A stretch of 9,191 bases of DNA from Chromatiales bacterium (lineage in GTDB: Bacteria; Pseudomonadota; Gammaproteobacteria; UBA6429; Thiohalophilaceae): assembly GCA_024641465.1 (NCBI GenBank), contig JAHEDB010000063.1, positions 1-9,191 on the forward strand, written 5' to 3'. The first letter of the stretch is position 1, and each line of letters opens with the position of its first letter. Shown here piece after piece: positions 1-6,057 of the stretch. The translations under genes and the position numbers were made by a program. Under the pieces are notes generated by a model that saw only the letters and a list, made by a program, of their open reading frames with translations, did not search any database and had not been told where the DNA came from.

Positions 1-387
1 ATTCGGTGCTGTGTTATCGCGTTGGGCCTGCCAGATCATCTGGCCCAGGCATTCCATCATATGATGCTCGACCGCATGGGGGTCACCGAACTTCAGCAGC
101 AGGGACTGATAGAGTTCGACAATCCCGGCCGGGCGCTGGGTGCCCAGTTGTTCCTGAATCGAGATATGCATGGCCATGTGCAAAAAGGGGTTGGTCTGGC
201 CCATCTCCGGGGTGAAGTCCTTGTCGAGGTGGGTATCCCGGTTGTTTAGCACCGGGTGATATTCAGGGTGTTGTTCGACAATGGCGGCAATCAGCTGTTC
301 CAGCGGCTGCATGGCGAGCTTGTGGGTGTGTTTGTGCCAGGCATCGAAGAACATCTGGCGGAGTTGGGAGCGGTCCTGGGGAAACAT
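1..387 (-). CDS. DUF1841 family protein, C-terminus cut by window edge
   Basis: The minus strand is open from the ATG at 387 to the window edge, 129 codons without a stop. The translation begins MFPQDRSQLRQMFFDAW and continues with recognisable stretches such as HPEYHPVL, DFTPEMGQTNPFLHM, GTQRPAGI and VEHHMMECLGQMIWQAQR. I recognise this as the DUF1841 family of small proteobacterial proteins of about 140 residues, so only the last few residues should be missing. No biochemical function is known to me. The start is firm because an in-frame TAA lies three codons upstream, although the ribosome-binding site is poor. It follows psd by 26 bp and is probably the last visible gene of the sco-pcuAC-psd operon. 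The many His and Met residues are notable beside copper genes but are a general family feature as I recall it. The family call rests on memory of the sequence pattern. Confidence 0.85.
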   Translation of the reverse strand, partial: MFPQDRSQLRQMFFDAWHKHTHKLAMQPLEQLIAAIVEQHPEYHPVLNNRDTHLDKDFTPEMGQTNPFLHMAMHISIQEQLGTQRPAGIVELYQSLLLKFGDPHAVEHHMMECLGQMIWQAQRDNTAPN

Positions 388-413
388 AGTTGTTTAGGGA
401 ATGGATACCGACA

Positions 414-1277
414 CTACAGCATCGTCCCCAGTTCCTGTCCCATCGTCACGCTGCTATCCGCCCCCAGGCCGTCGAGCCATTTCATCCGTTCCTTACCGAA
501 TAAAACAATCACCGTGGAGCCCATATTAAAACGGCCCATCTCTTCACCCTTTTTCAGTTTGACTTCAAGCATACCGTCGCCATAACGGTTGCTCTGGATT
601 TCGCGGTGTGTCGGCGGGCTGACCACGCCTTGCCAGACGGTTTCTATGCTGGCAACAAAGATGGCGCCGACCAGCACCATGACGACGGGGCCGATGGAGG
701 TGTCGAAGAAACACACGACTCGTTCATTGCGTGCAAACAGACCGGGTACGGTGCGCACGGTCTTTGGATTGACGCTGAACAGGCGCCCCGGGATATGCCG
801 CATTTCCTTCAGTTCACCATCTATCGGCATATGGATGCGGTGATAGTCTTTCGGGGAAAGATAGAGGGTGGCGAACTCACCATCGATAAATTGCTTCGAC
901 CAGTCATCCTTACCGCCCAGCAGGGTGGTCAGGGAATAACGGTGTCCCTTGGCCTGGATGATATGGCCGTCTTCAATAAACCCCATCTGACTGACGCGGC
1001 CATCCACCGGGCAGGCGAGTTTGTTGGCAGCCGCAACGATGGGACGGGCCGACGGTTGCAGGGCACGGGTAAAGAAGGCGTTGAAGTGTTCGTATTTATT
1101 CAGATCCTGTTCCACCGCTTCTGCGACATTGACCCCGAAGCGCCGGATAATCAGTTTCATATAGGTAAGCTTTACCCATTTGTTGCGGCAGTGGGTAAGC
1201 TTGCCCATCAGGCGCGATAGCAAGTGGTGCGGCACAGGGTATTGCCAGGCGGCAAACAGGGTGTCTTTCAGATTCAT
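414..1277 (-). CDS. psd: Phosphatidylserine decarboxylase proenzyme
   Basis: This enzyme converts phosphatidylserine to phosphatidylethanolamine at the inner membrane, the last step of PE synthesis. The 287-residue product is a normal length for a bacterial type I Psd. Self-cleavage in the GST motif (Gly253-Ser254-Thr255, within FNMGSTVIVLF) should give a beta chain of about 253 residues and a 34-residue alpha chain with an N-terminal pyruvoyl group made from Ser254. The other members of the Asp-His-Ser self-cleavage triad are visible as Asp92 (PVDGR) and His149 (DYHRIHMP). The amphipathic N-terminus probably sits on the membrane. The ATG at 1277 has only a weak purine stretch upstream. The gene lies 15 bp after the PCu(A)C gene and 26 bp before the DUF1841 gene, which suggests co-transcription with copper-delivery genes. 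All key residues are present and the gene looks intact. Confidence 0.96.
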   Translation of the reverse strand: MNLKDTLFAAWQYPVPHHLLSRLMGKLTHCRNKWVKLTYMKLIIRRFGVNVAEAVEQDLNKYEHFNAFFTRALQPSARPIVAAANKLACPVDGRVSQMGFIEDGHIIQAKGHRYSLTTLLGGKDDWSKQFIDGEFATLYLSPKDYHRIHMPIDGELKEMRHIPGRLFSVNPKTVRTVPGLFARNERVVCFFDTSIGPVVMVLVGAIFVASIETVWQGVVSPPTHREIQSNRYGDGMLEVKLKKGEEMGRFNMGSTVIVLFGKERMKWLDGLGADSSVTMGQELGTML

Positions 1278-1292
1278 TATGTAAGCTGGCTT

Positions 1293-1757
1293 CTATTGGT
1301 GATGTTCGTGGTCATGTTGCATTTGGTTACCCCGTTTACGTACCTCGGCGCGAAAGGTGCTGGTCTTGCCATTTCCATACAGGATCTGTATTTCCACCTT
1401 GTCACCCGTGTTCAGTTTGCGTTTGGGGGTAAACATCATCAGATGGTAACCGCCGGGTTTGAACTCAACCTGTTCACCGGCCTTGAGGTACAGATAAGGG
1501 ATTTCGTCCATTTTCATCATGCCGTTTTCGATCATGGTTTTGTGTAATTCGATACTGGCGAAATCCGCGCTGCGGAAACCTTTGATCGCTATCTCGTGAT
1601 CGGCGTTGTTATGTAATTTCAGATACCCGGCACGGATCCTGGCCACCGCCGGGGCGTCAGCGATCCAGGCATCATTGACTGATTGCCCGGCCAGTGCAGA
1701 CTGAGTGAATAAACCGCTGAGCAGGCAGAGTAGTAAAACAGCTTGTTTACGGAACAC
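1293..1757 (-). CDS. Periplasmic copper chaperone, PCu(A)C family
   Basis: The 154-residue product is a periplasmic Cu(I) carrier that, in this family, feeds the CuA or CuB site of cytochrome c oxidase together with a Sco protein. Residues 1-23 form a Sec signal peptide with an ALA cleavage site before Gly24. The diagnostic H-X10-M-X21-H-X-M copper motif is exact: His72, Met83, His105 and Met107, inside ELHKTMIENGMMKMDE and PGGYHLMMF. The C-terminal tail (QMQHDHEHHQ, 145-154) is His/Met-rich and could bind extra copper. The start is GTG at 1757. An in-frame TGA, which is the sco stop, lies two codons upstream and excludes a longer form. A good TAAGGAG ribosome-binding site sits inside the end of sco. 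The gap to sco is 6 bp, so translation is probably coupled. Confidence 0.94.
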   Translation of the reverse strand: MFRKQAVLLLCLLSGLFTQSALAGQSVNDAWIADAPAVARIRAGYLKLHNNADHEIAIKGFRSADFASIELHKTMIENGMMKMDEIPYLYLKAGEQVEFKPGGYHLMMFTPKRKLNTGDKVEIQILYGNGKTSTFRAEVRKRGNQMQHDHEHHQ

Positions 1758-1763
1758 GGTGGT

Positions 1764-2408
1764 TCACTCCTTATAGAAATTAACTATCTTGAGGTAGTTT
1801 TTACGCATCTCATCCGGTTCATGGGGTGGCGGAAAGACCGCGCGCAGACGGGCCTGCGGGTCGATAAGGATGATCTGGGCGCTGTGATTGACGCCATACT
1901 CTTTACCTTCCCCGGCACTGACATACTCATACAACACACCAAGGGAACGGGTGAAGGCGGTCATCTGGCCCAGATCGCCGGTGACACCGATAAAGCTCGG
2001 GTCGAAAAACTGTACATAAGGCTTGATGGTGGCGGGTGGGTCACGCTTGGGGTCGACCGAAACGAACACCACCTGGGTCTTATTGCGTACCGGCTCGGCG
2101 AGCTCCTGCCAAAAATCCTGTAGCGCCTTCAAGGTGGTGGGGCAGACATCGGGACAATGGGTGTAGCCGAAGAATAACATGCTCCATTTGTGCTTGAGTC
2201 GCTCCGGGGTGAAGGGCTGGTTGTCCTGGTCCACCAGTTGGAAGGGGATCAACTCGCGGGCCTCCGGAAAAACCGTGGCCTCAAAATCATTGGGTATCGC
2301 GGGCAGGCCGCGTTGTTGTTGGTGCTGACTCATCCAGTAACCGCCGGCCAGGCTGAGGGCGGCGATGACGGCGAACAGGAATGGGGTAAGACGTTTTCTA
2401 CTAATCAT
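1764..2408 (-). CDS. SCO1/SenC family cytochrome oxidase assembly protein
   Basis: This is a membrane-anchored thioredoxin-fold protein that binds copper and reduces or metallates the CuA centre of cytochrome c oxidase. The 214-residue product has a cytoplasmic MISRKR start, one transmembrane segment at about residues 9-25, and a periplasmic domain. The family's copper ligands are present: Cys85 and Cys89 in GYTHCPDVCPTTL, and His175 in YGVNHSAQI. The VSVDPKRDPP segment at 116-125 is also typical. It is the first gene of the leftward cluster and overlaps the ribosome-binding site of the PCu(A)C gene, a common pairing for oxidase copper delivery. Its ATG at 2408 has only a loose purine tract upstream. 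A promoter must lie in the 136-bp divergent spacer, but I see no convincing minus-strand -35/-10 pair. No oxidase subunit gene is in view. Confidence 0.94.
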   Translation of the reverse strand: MISRKRLTPFLFAVIAALSLAGGYWMSQHQQQRGLPAIPNDFEATVFPEARELIPFQLVDQDNQPFTPERLKHKWSMLFFGYTHCPDVCPTTLKALQDFWQELAEPVRNKTQVVFVSVDPKRDPPATIKPYVQFFDPSFIGVTGDLGQMTAFTRSLGVLYEYVSAGEGKEYGVNHSAQIILIDPQARLRAVFPPPHEPDEMRKNYLKIVNFYKE

Positions 2409-2463
2409 CTGTTTATTATCTCATGGCAGTAACGGAGAAGCATCCGCAAACCGGGCTTTGACA

Positions 2464-2475
2464 ACAGAAATCTGT
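2464..2475. promoter_or_regulatory. Small inverted repeat, possible operator
   Basis: ACAGA (2464-2468) and TCTGT (2471-2475) are perfect 5-bp arms around AA. The repeat sits directly after a perfect TTGACA (2458-2463), so a bound protein could block that -35 box. It is not the enterobacterial SOS box (CTGT-N8-ACAG), because the half-sites have the opposite order and spacing. The operator role is inference, and an arm this short can arise by chance. Confidence 0.3.
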
Positions 2476-2487
2476 CAGGGTTTCGAA

Positions 2488-2516
2488 TTGAATTTTTTCA
2501 CTAAAAACGCTATGGT
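2488..2516 (+). promoter_or_regulatory. Candidate sigma-70 promoter for the LexA-like gene
   Basis: TTGAAT (2488-2493) and TATGGT (2511-2516) are separated by exactly 17 bp and would start transcription near 2523, about 22 bases before the ATG at 2545. The upstream TTGACA at 2458 has no good -10 box at 16-18 bp, so this pair is the better candidate. The call rests on consensus match only. Confidence 0.4.
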
Positions 2517-2544
2517 TACGAGATATACCTTAAGAAGAATATCA

Positions 2545-3009
2545 ATGTCAAACGTTAACTACCTGATAAAAAAGAACAATCGGCCTGTCTGGAGCCCGGA
2601 TCTGGCCCCCATTGATCTACACGAGCAGGCTCTGATCGAGGTACCACTATTGGGCTGGGTGAGTGCCGGACTGCCGGTGGATATCTGTAGCGATAACGAA
2701 CAGGTTTCTGTGCCATCCAATATGGTGCGTAAAAACACTTACGCCCTGAAGGTACGGGGACATTCCATGATCGATGACAATATCCAGGACGGAGATGTGA
2801 TCGTGATTGAACGGCGCGAGAGCGCGGCCAATGGCCAGTCGGTGATCGCCATGATCAACGGCGAGCAGGTAACCCTGAAAAAGTTTTATGTCGAGGCCGA
2901 TGGAATTCGCCTGCAACCGGCCAATCCTGAGATGTCACCAATCTATCTGCGTAATGATGAGGTGCAGATCCTCGGTATCGTTACCGGGGTGATCCGGCAA
3001 ATGGCCTGA
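2545..3009 (+). CDS. LexA/UmuD-type S24 protease lacking a DNA-binding domain
   Basis: The 154-residue product matches only the C-terminal, self-cleaving half of LexA. The scissile Ala41-Gly42 lies in PLLGWVSAGLPV. The Ser-Lys catalytic dyad is Ser74 (RGHSMIDD) and Lys112 (VTLKKFY). The C-terminus, ILGIVTGVIRQM, resembles the end of LexA. There is no helix-turn-helix: only about 32 residues precede the protease domain and they look unstructured and basic. The size is thus close to UmuD, but the cleavage pair is Ala-Gly as in LexA rather than the Cys-Gly of E. coli UmuD, and no umuC-like gene follows. I chose the ATG at 2545 because AAGAAG lies 7 bases upstream. The frame is open back to 2365, but that stretch overlaps sco and translates to unlikely sequence. 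It is followed 19 bp later by a Mut7-C RNase gene, probably in one transcript. Its role is not known to me. Confidence 0.88.
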   Translation: MSNVNYLIKKNNRPVWSPDLAPIDLHEQALIEVPLLGWVSAGLPVDICSDNEQVSVPSNMVRKNTYALKVRGHSMIDDNIQDGDVIVIERRESAANGQSVIAMINGEQVTLKKFYVEADGIRLQPANPEMSPIYLRNDEVQILGIVTGVIRQMA

Positions 3010-3028
3010 AGCCTGTTACCCGGCAGCA

Positions 3029-3577
3029 ATGAATCCACCACCGCCTGCCAAGTCTGATTCCCCGAAATTTCTTTGCGATGAAATGCTGCAACGCCTGGGA
3101 CGGTGGTTGCGAGCGGCGGGGTATGACACGCTTATCGCGAGGGATGCCGAGGCGGACTATGAATTATTAAGGCAGGCCCTGGATGACGGCCGTTTGCTGA
3201 TTACACGGGACCGGGAATTGACCCAACACCGACGTGCACCGGGCACCGTCATCTATATAGAAGGGGACAATCTGCAACAGTGTGCGGCAGGTCTGTCGGA
3301 AAAGGTCAGTATCAATTGGTTGCTGGCGCCCTTCAGTCGCTGCATGAATTGTAATACCCCCCTGGTGGATGCCTCACCGCAACAGATTCGCTCATTACCA
3401 CTGCAACGCAAAGAACATATCAATGCCGCCTTCTACTGCCCAGAGTGCAATCAGGTGTTCTGGGATGGCAGCCATGTCAAACGTATGCGCCGGCATTTGC
3501 GTGACTGGGCCGAAAAATACTCGCCGCCAGCCGAATCCACGGAACGCAGGCGGGTACCGCAACTCACGAAAGCCTGA
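3029..3577 (+). CDS. Mut7-C RNase domain protein (PIN-like nuclease plus zinc ribbon)
   Basis: The 182-residue product has the two parts of the Mut7-C family. The first is a PIN-like nuclease fold (about residues 12-100), beginning KFLCDEMLQRLGRWLRAAGYDT and carrying the LLITRDREL motif. The second is a zinc ribbon with Cys105-X2-Cys108 and Cys137-X2-Cys140, followed by the typical FWDGSHVKRM segment. Asp17, Glu18 and Asp61 are likely metal-binding acidic residues of the nuclease centre. Members are predicted RNases named after the C-terminal domain of nematode Mut-7, and their bacterial substrates are poorly known. There is no N-terminal ubiquitin-like (ThiS-type) domain such as some family members carry. 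The ATG at 3029 has a weak ribosome-binding site and lies 19 bp after the LexA-like stop, so re-initiation or coupling is likely. It converges with the rhodanese gene with 8 bp between stops. Confidence 0.9.
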   Translation: MNPPPPAKSDSPKFLCDEMLQRLGRWLRAAGYDTLIARDAEADYELLRQALDDGRLLITRDRELTQHRRAPGTVIYIEGDNLQQCAAGLSEKVSINWLLAPFSRCMNCNTPLVDASPQQIRSLPLQRKEHINAAFYCPECNQVFWDGSHVKRMRRHLRDWAEKYSPPAESTERRRVPQLTKA

Positions 3578-3585
3578 TAACCCCT

Positions 3586-4404
3586 TTAGTTCTCAATCGG
3601 TGTGCTGGCGTCATTGCCCCAGTCTGACCAGGAACCGGGATAACCCTTAACATGTTCATAACCCAGCGCCTTCAGCATGATATAGGTGTGGGCGGAGCGA
3701 TGGTGAGACTGACAGTGAGTAATGATCTCCTTGTCCGGGGTGATACCGCGGGTTTCCAGCAGTTCGCGTAATTCATTGTCCGGTTTGAGGCGCATATTGC
3801 GGCCCTTGTCCATGGCCTCGGTCCATTCGATATTGATGGCGCCGGGGATGTGACCACCGCGAGCAGCGAATACCTTGATACCGGCATATTCCTGGGGTGA
3901 GCGGGTGTCGAGGATGGCTATCCTGTCATTGTGCAGGTGATCGAGGATGTACTGCCGATCGGCGATCGGGCCCGAGTGGATCTCGGCCTTGTAGGTTGTT
4001 TTGGCTGGATAATAAATCTCACTGGTGACCTGATGGCCTTCATTGGCCCAGGCATGCAGCCCACCGTTGAGCAGTGAAAAATGTTTGTGGCCGATGACAT
4101 CCAGTGTCCACAGAAAGCGGCAGGCCCGGCCGCCACCCTCATCGTCATAGGCCACCACATGGGTATCCTTTGTCAGGCCGAGGGCGCTCAACACATTGGA
4201 GAGCTGCGCGACATCGGGTAACAGGCCCATGCGCGGTTGCTCAATATGCACAATCCAGGCGTATTCCAGATAGACGGCGTTCGGTAAATGATATTGCACA
4301 TAGGTTTGCGGCTGGCATAAGTCGACCAGTAACAGGTTTTTATCCCCCAGTTCCCCTTCAAGTGATTTCGGTTCGATGATTAACGAAGTGGATTTTCCGG
4401 TCAT
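3586..4404 (-). CDS. Two-domain rhodanese-type sulfurtransferase
   Basis: The 272-residue product has two rhodanese domains, as in thiosulfate and 3-mercaptopyruvate sulfurtransferases, which move sulfane sulfur to cyanide or thiol acceptors. The N-terminal domain (about 8-130) is inactive: its loop reads YDDEGGGRACR, with Asp87 where a catalytic Cys would be. The C-terminal domain (about 145-268) carries Cys231 in the six-residue loop CQSHHR, followed by SAHTYIMLKALGY and the PGSWSDWG signature. There is no signal peptide, so it is cytoplasmic. The His-rich loop differs from the CGSGVTA type of E. coli SseA and from the CRKGVT loop of mitochondrial rhodanese, so the donor cannot be assigned from sequence. 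The ATG at 4404 has a modest AGG-rich leader. It stands alone, convergent with the RNase gene. A sulfur-oxidising lifestyle would fit but is not proven by this gene. Confidence 0.92.
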   Translation of the reverse strand: MTGKSTSLIIEPKSLEGELGDKNLLLVDLCQPQTYVQYHLPNAVYLEYAWIVHIEQPRMGLLPDVAQLSNVLSALGLTKDTHVVAYDDEGGGRACRFLWTLDVIGHKHFSLLNGGLHAWANEGHQVTSEIYYPAKTTYKAEIHSGPIADRQYILDHLHNDRIAILDTRSPQEYAGIKVFAARGGHIPGAINIEWTEAMDKGRNMRLKPDNELRELLETRGITPDKEIITHCQSHHRSAHTYIMLKALGYEHVKGYPGSWSDWGNDASTPIEN

Positions 4405-4600
4405 GCCTGTTTTCCTGTCTGTGGTTGCTTAAATTAATGTCATGCATCGCGATCAACGACCAGGTTTATTATTGGGAGAAACGTGATGCCGCATAGGGTA
4501 TAGCATGATTATAGTGATAATCTCTCCTGCGGGGGTAATGTCACACAAGATTTCCGCTGACTCCACAGGGTTAAAGCACGAAGGAATTTCACGGTTCATT
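4405..4600. other. Gene-free spacer upstream of the rhodanese gene
   Basis: No gene with support is present here. The minus strand contains a perfect TATAAT (4513-4508) that could be the -10 box of the rhodanese promoter with a leader of about 100 bases, but I find no matching -35 box at 16-18 bp. Short ORFs on both strands lack good start contexts or are under 20 codons. The segment ends at the boundary of the palindromic element. Confidence 0.5.
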
Positions 4601-4746
4601 TAGCAGCTTGTTGAAAAACTACTGCGCTTGCCATGACGGCGTTGCAAAAGGGCTCAAAATGCTCATTTACTGCGTGTAAACTCCGCTTTTTCGCCCTTTT
4701 GCGCCTTGTCCTGGCTGCGCTCGCTACGTTTTTCAACAAGCTGTTA
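4601..4746. mobile_element. MITE-like palindromic element
   Basis: Perfect 16-bp terminal inverted repeats, CAGCTTGTTGAAAAAC at 4604-4619 and its complement at 4728-4743, bound a sequence with no ORF. Inside, GCAAAAGGGC (4644-4653) pairs with GCCCTTTTGC (4693-4702), and TTTAC (4666-4670) pairs with GTAAA (4676-4680). All pairs share a centre near 4673, so the whole unit folds into one long imperfect hairpin. TA dinucleotides lie at both outer ends (4601-4602 and 4745-4746), as expected for a TA target duplication of the IS630/mariner type, but the TA assignment is inference. A transposase-free palindrome of about 146 bp is the classic form of a miniature inverted-repeat element. Only one copy lies in the window, so repetition in the genome cannot be seen here. 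Confidence 0.72.
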
Positions 4747-4753
4747 GCTGGGT

Positions 4754-4784
4754 TTGTGCTTTTTCGTTAAAAACTCAATATAAT
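4754..4784 (+). promoter_or_regulatory. Candidate promoter of the aminotransferase gene
   Basis: A perfect TATAAT lies at 4779-4784, about 38 bases before the ATG at 4823. The best -35 candidate is TTGTGC (4754-4759), with a long 19-bp spacer. Weaker hexamers fit the usual 17 bp. It lies only 7 bp beyond the MITE-like element, so the element may have set or changed the sequence upstream of -35. The -10 box is convincing and the -35 is not. Confidence 0.5.
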
Positions 4785-4822
4785 CCGGTTTATCGTGAGT
4801 AATGAGATGAAGGCAACCAAGC

Positions 4823-6007
4823 ATGGCAATTAAATCGTTTATCCCCCCGCAGCGGACCCTGATGGGCCCGGGCCCCTCTGATGTCAGCCCCCGCGTGCTC
4901 GCGGCACTGGCCAGACCCACCATCGGTCATCTCGATCCGGCCTTTGTGGGCATGATGGATGAGATGAAACAACTCCTGCAATACGCATTCAAAACCAAAA
5001 ATGAATTGACCTTTCCGGTCTCCGCGCCCGGTTCGGCCGGCATGGAGACCTGCTTTGTGAACCTGCTGGAGCCGGGTGACAAGGTCATCGTCTGTCAGAA
5101 CGGTGTGTTCGGCGGCCGCATGAAGGAAAATGTCGAGCGCTGTGGCGGTGTGGCCGTGATGGTGGAAGATGCCTGGGGCACGGTGGTGGATCCGAACAAG
5201 GTTGAACAGGCCCTCAAGGCCCACCCCGATGCTAAGGTGCTGGCCTTTGTACATGCCGAGACCTCTACCGGGGTACAGTCCGATGCAAAAACTCTCACCG
5301 AACTGGCCCACAAACACGATTGTCTGGTGATCGTTGATGCCGTGACCTCACTGGGCGGGACACCACTGGAAGTGGATGCCTGGAATATCGATGCTATTTA
5401 TTCTGGTACCCAGAAGTGTCTGTCGGCCCCTCCCGGTCTGTCGCCGGTCAGTTTTAATGAGCGTGCCGCGACGGTGATCAAGAACCGTAAGAGCAAGGTG
5501 CAAAGCTGGTTTATGGATTTGAATCTGGTGATGGGGTACTGGGGCACCGGCGCCAAGCGTGCCTATCACCACACTGCGCCGATCAATAACCTGTATGGTC
5601 TGCATGAGTCGCTGGTGATCCTGCAGGAAGAAGGTCTGGAAAATGCCTGGGCGCGACATGCCTTCCATCACCGGGCCCTGAAGGCCGGTCTGGAGGCCAT
5701 GGGGCTGAGACTGCTGGTAAAGGAATCTGATCGTCTGCCGCAGCTGAATGCCGTAGTCATCCCCGATGGGGTGGACGATGCCGCTGTGCGGACCCGTCTG
5801 CTAAAGGAGTTTAATCTGGAGATCGGCGCCGGTCTGGGTAGTCTGGCCGGTAAGGTGTGGCGCATCGGCCTGATGGGACATGCCTGTAGCGCCAAAAATG
5901 TCGAATATTGTTTGCAATCACTCGAACAGGTTCTGGCGGACACCGGTGTAATCAAAAAAGGAGTGGCCGTAGCTGCCGCACAATCGGTACACAAAAGCGT
6001 TGTCTGA
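4823..6007 (+). CDS. Class V PLP aminotransferase, serine/alanine-glyoxylate type
   Basis: The product is predicted to transfer the amino group of serine or alanine to glyoxylate, giving glycine and hydroxypyruvate or pyruvate. This step belongs to glycolate salvage after RuBisCO oxygenation or to a serine cycle. The 394 residues match the family length. Landmarks are the MGPGPSDVSPRVL start (14-26), SAPGSAGMETC (67-77) for cofactor phosphate binding, HAETSTGV (144-151), Asp172 in IVDAVTSLGG for the PLP ring nitrogen, Lys198 in SGTQKCLSAPPG as the Schiff-base lysine, YHHTAPINNLYGL (248-260), and Arg347 in WRIGLMGH for the substrate carboxylate. The ATG at 4823 has GAAGG 9 bases upstream. It has its own promoter and terminator and so is probably monocistronic. 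Serine versus alanine as amino donor cannot be decided from sequence; the sgaA or agxT name would be a guess. Confidence 0.93.
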   Translation: MAIKSFIPPQRTLMGPGPSDVSPRVLAALARPTIGHLDPAFVGMMDEMKQLLQYAFKTKNELTFPVSAPGSAGMETCFVNLLEPGDKVIVCQNGVFGGRMKENVERCGGVAVMVEDAWGTVVDPNKVEQALKAHPDAKVLAFVHAETSTGVQSDAKTLTELAHKHDCLVIVDAVTSLGGTPLEVDAWNIDAIYSGTQKCLSAPPGLSPVSFNERAATVIKNRKSKVQSWFMDLNLVMGYWGTGAKRAYHHTAPINNLYGLHESLVILQEEGLENAWARHAFHHRALKAGLEAMGLRLLVKESDRLPQLNAVVIPDGVDDAAVRTRLLKEFNLEIGAGLGSLAGKVWRIGLMGHACSAKNVEYCLQSLEQVLADTGVIKKGVAVAAAQSVHKSVV

Positions 6008-6034
6008 GCAACCTCCTGTTGTCATACCTAAAGG

Positions 6035-6056
6035 CCCGGCTATTGCCGGGTTTTTT
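6035..6056 (+). terminator. Intrinsic terminator of the aminotransferase gene
   Basis: CCCGGC (6035-6040), loop TATT and GCCGGG (6045-6050) form a perfect 6-bp GC-only stem followed directly by six T (6051-6056), 27 bases after the stop codon. On the minus strand there is no U tract, so it should act mainly on the plus-strand gene. The T tract stops one base short of the end of the opposing small gene at 6058. Confidence 0.92.
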
Positions 6057-6057
6057 A

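Larger units (their letters stand above)
2409..2544. other. Divergent spacer between sco operon and LexA-like gene
   Basis: This 136-bp AT-rich spacer must hold the leftward promoter of the sco operon and the rightward promoter of the LexA-like gene. On the plus strand I see a perfect TTGACA at 2458-2463 followed at once by an inverted repeat. Further down is a TTGAAT/TATGGT pair, and an AAGAAG ribosome-binding site lies 7 bases before the ATG at 2545. No short ORF worth calling is present. Confidence 0.6.

Noticed and set aside
606..1220. 204-codon plus-strand open frame antisense to psd
   Set aside because: It is a shadow of psd, which has all catalytic motifs on the other strand. No start context or recognisable domain is seen.
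2464..2475. Canonical SOS box ahead of the LexA-like gene
   Set aside because: The repeat is ACAGA-N2-TCTGT, not CTGT-N8-ACAG, and no other match is visible in the spacer.
2365..2544. N-terminal extension of the LexA-like protein from ATG 2365 or 2512
   Set aside because: The extension overlaps sco and translates to non-family sequence with no helix-turn-helix. The ATG at 2545 has the better ribosome-binding site.
3575..3590. Terminator between the Mut7-C and rhodanese genes
   Set aside because: Only 8 bp separate the stops and I find no stem followed by a T run on either strand.
4437..4496. 19-residue ORF in the spacer upstream of the rhodanese gene
   Set aside because: It is very short, with no ribosome-binding site and no hydrophobic or leader-peptide features.
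4790..5317. 175-codon minus-strand open frame over the aminotransferase start
   Set aside because: It is antisense to a well conserved aminotransferase and its translation has no family features.
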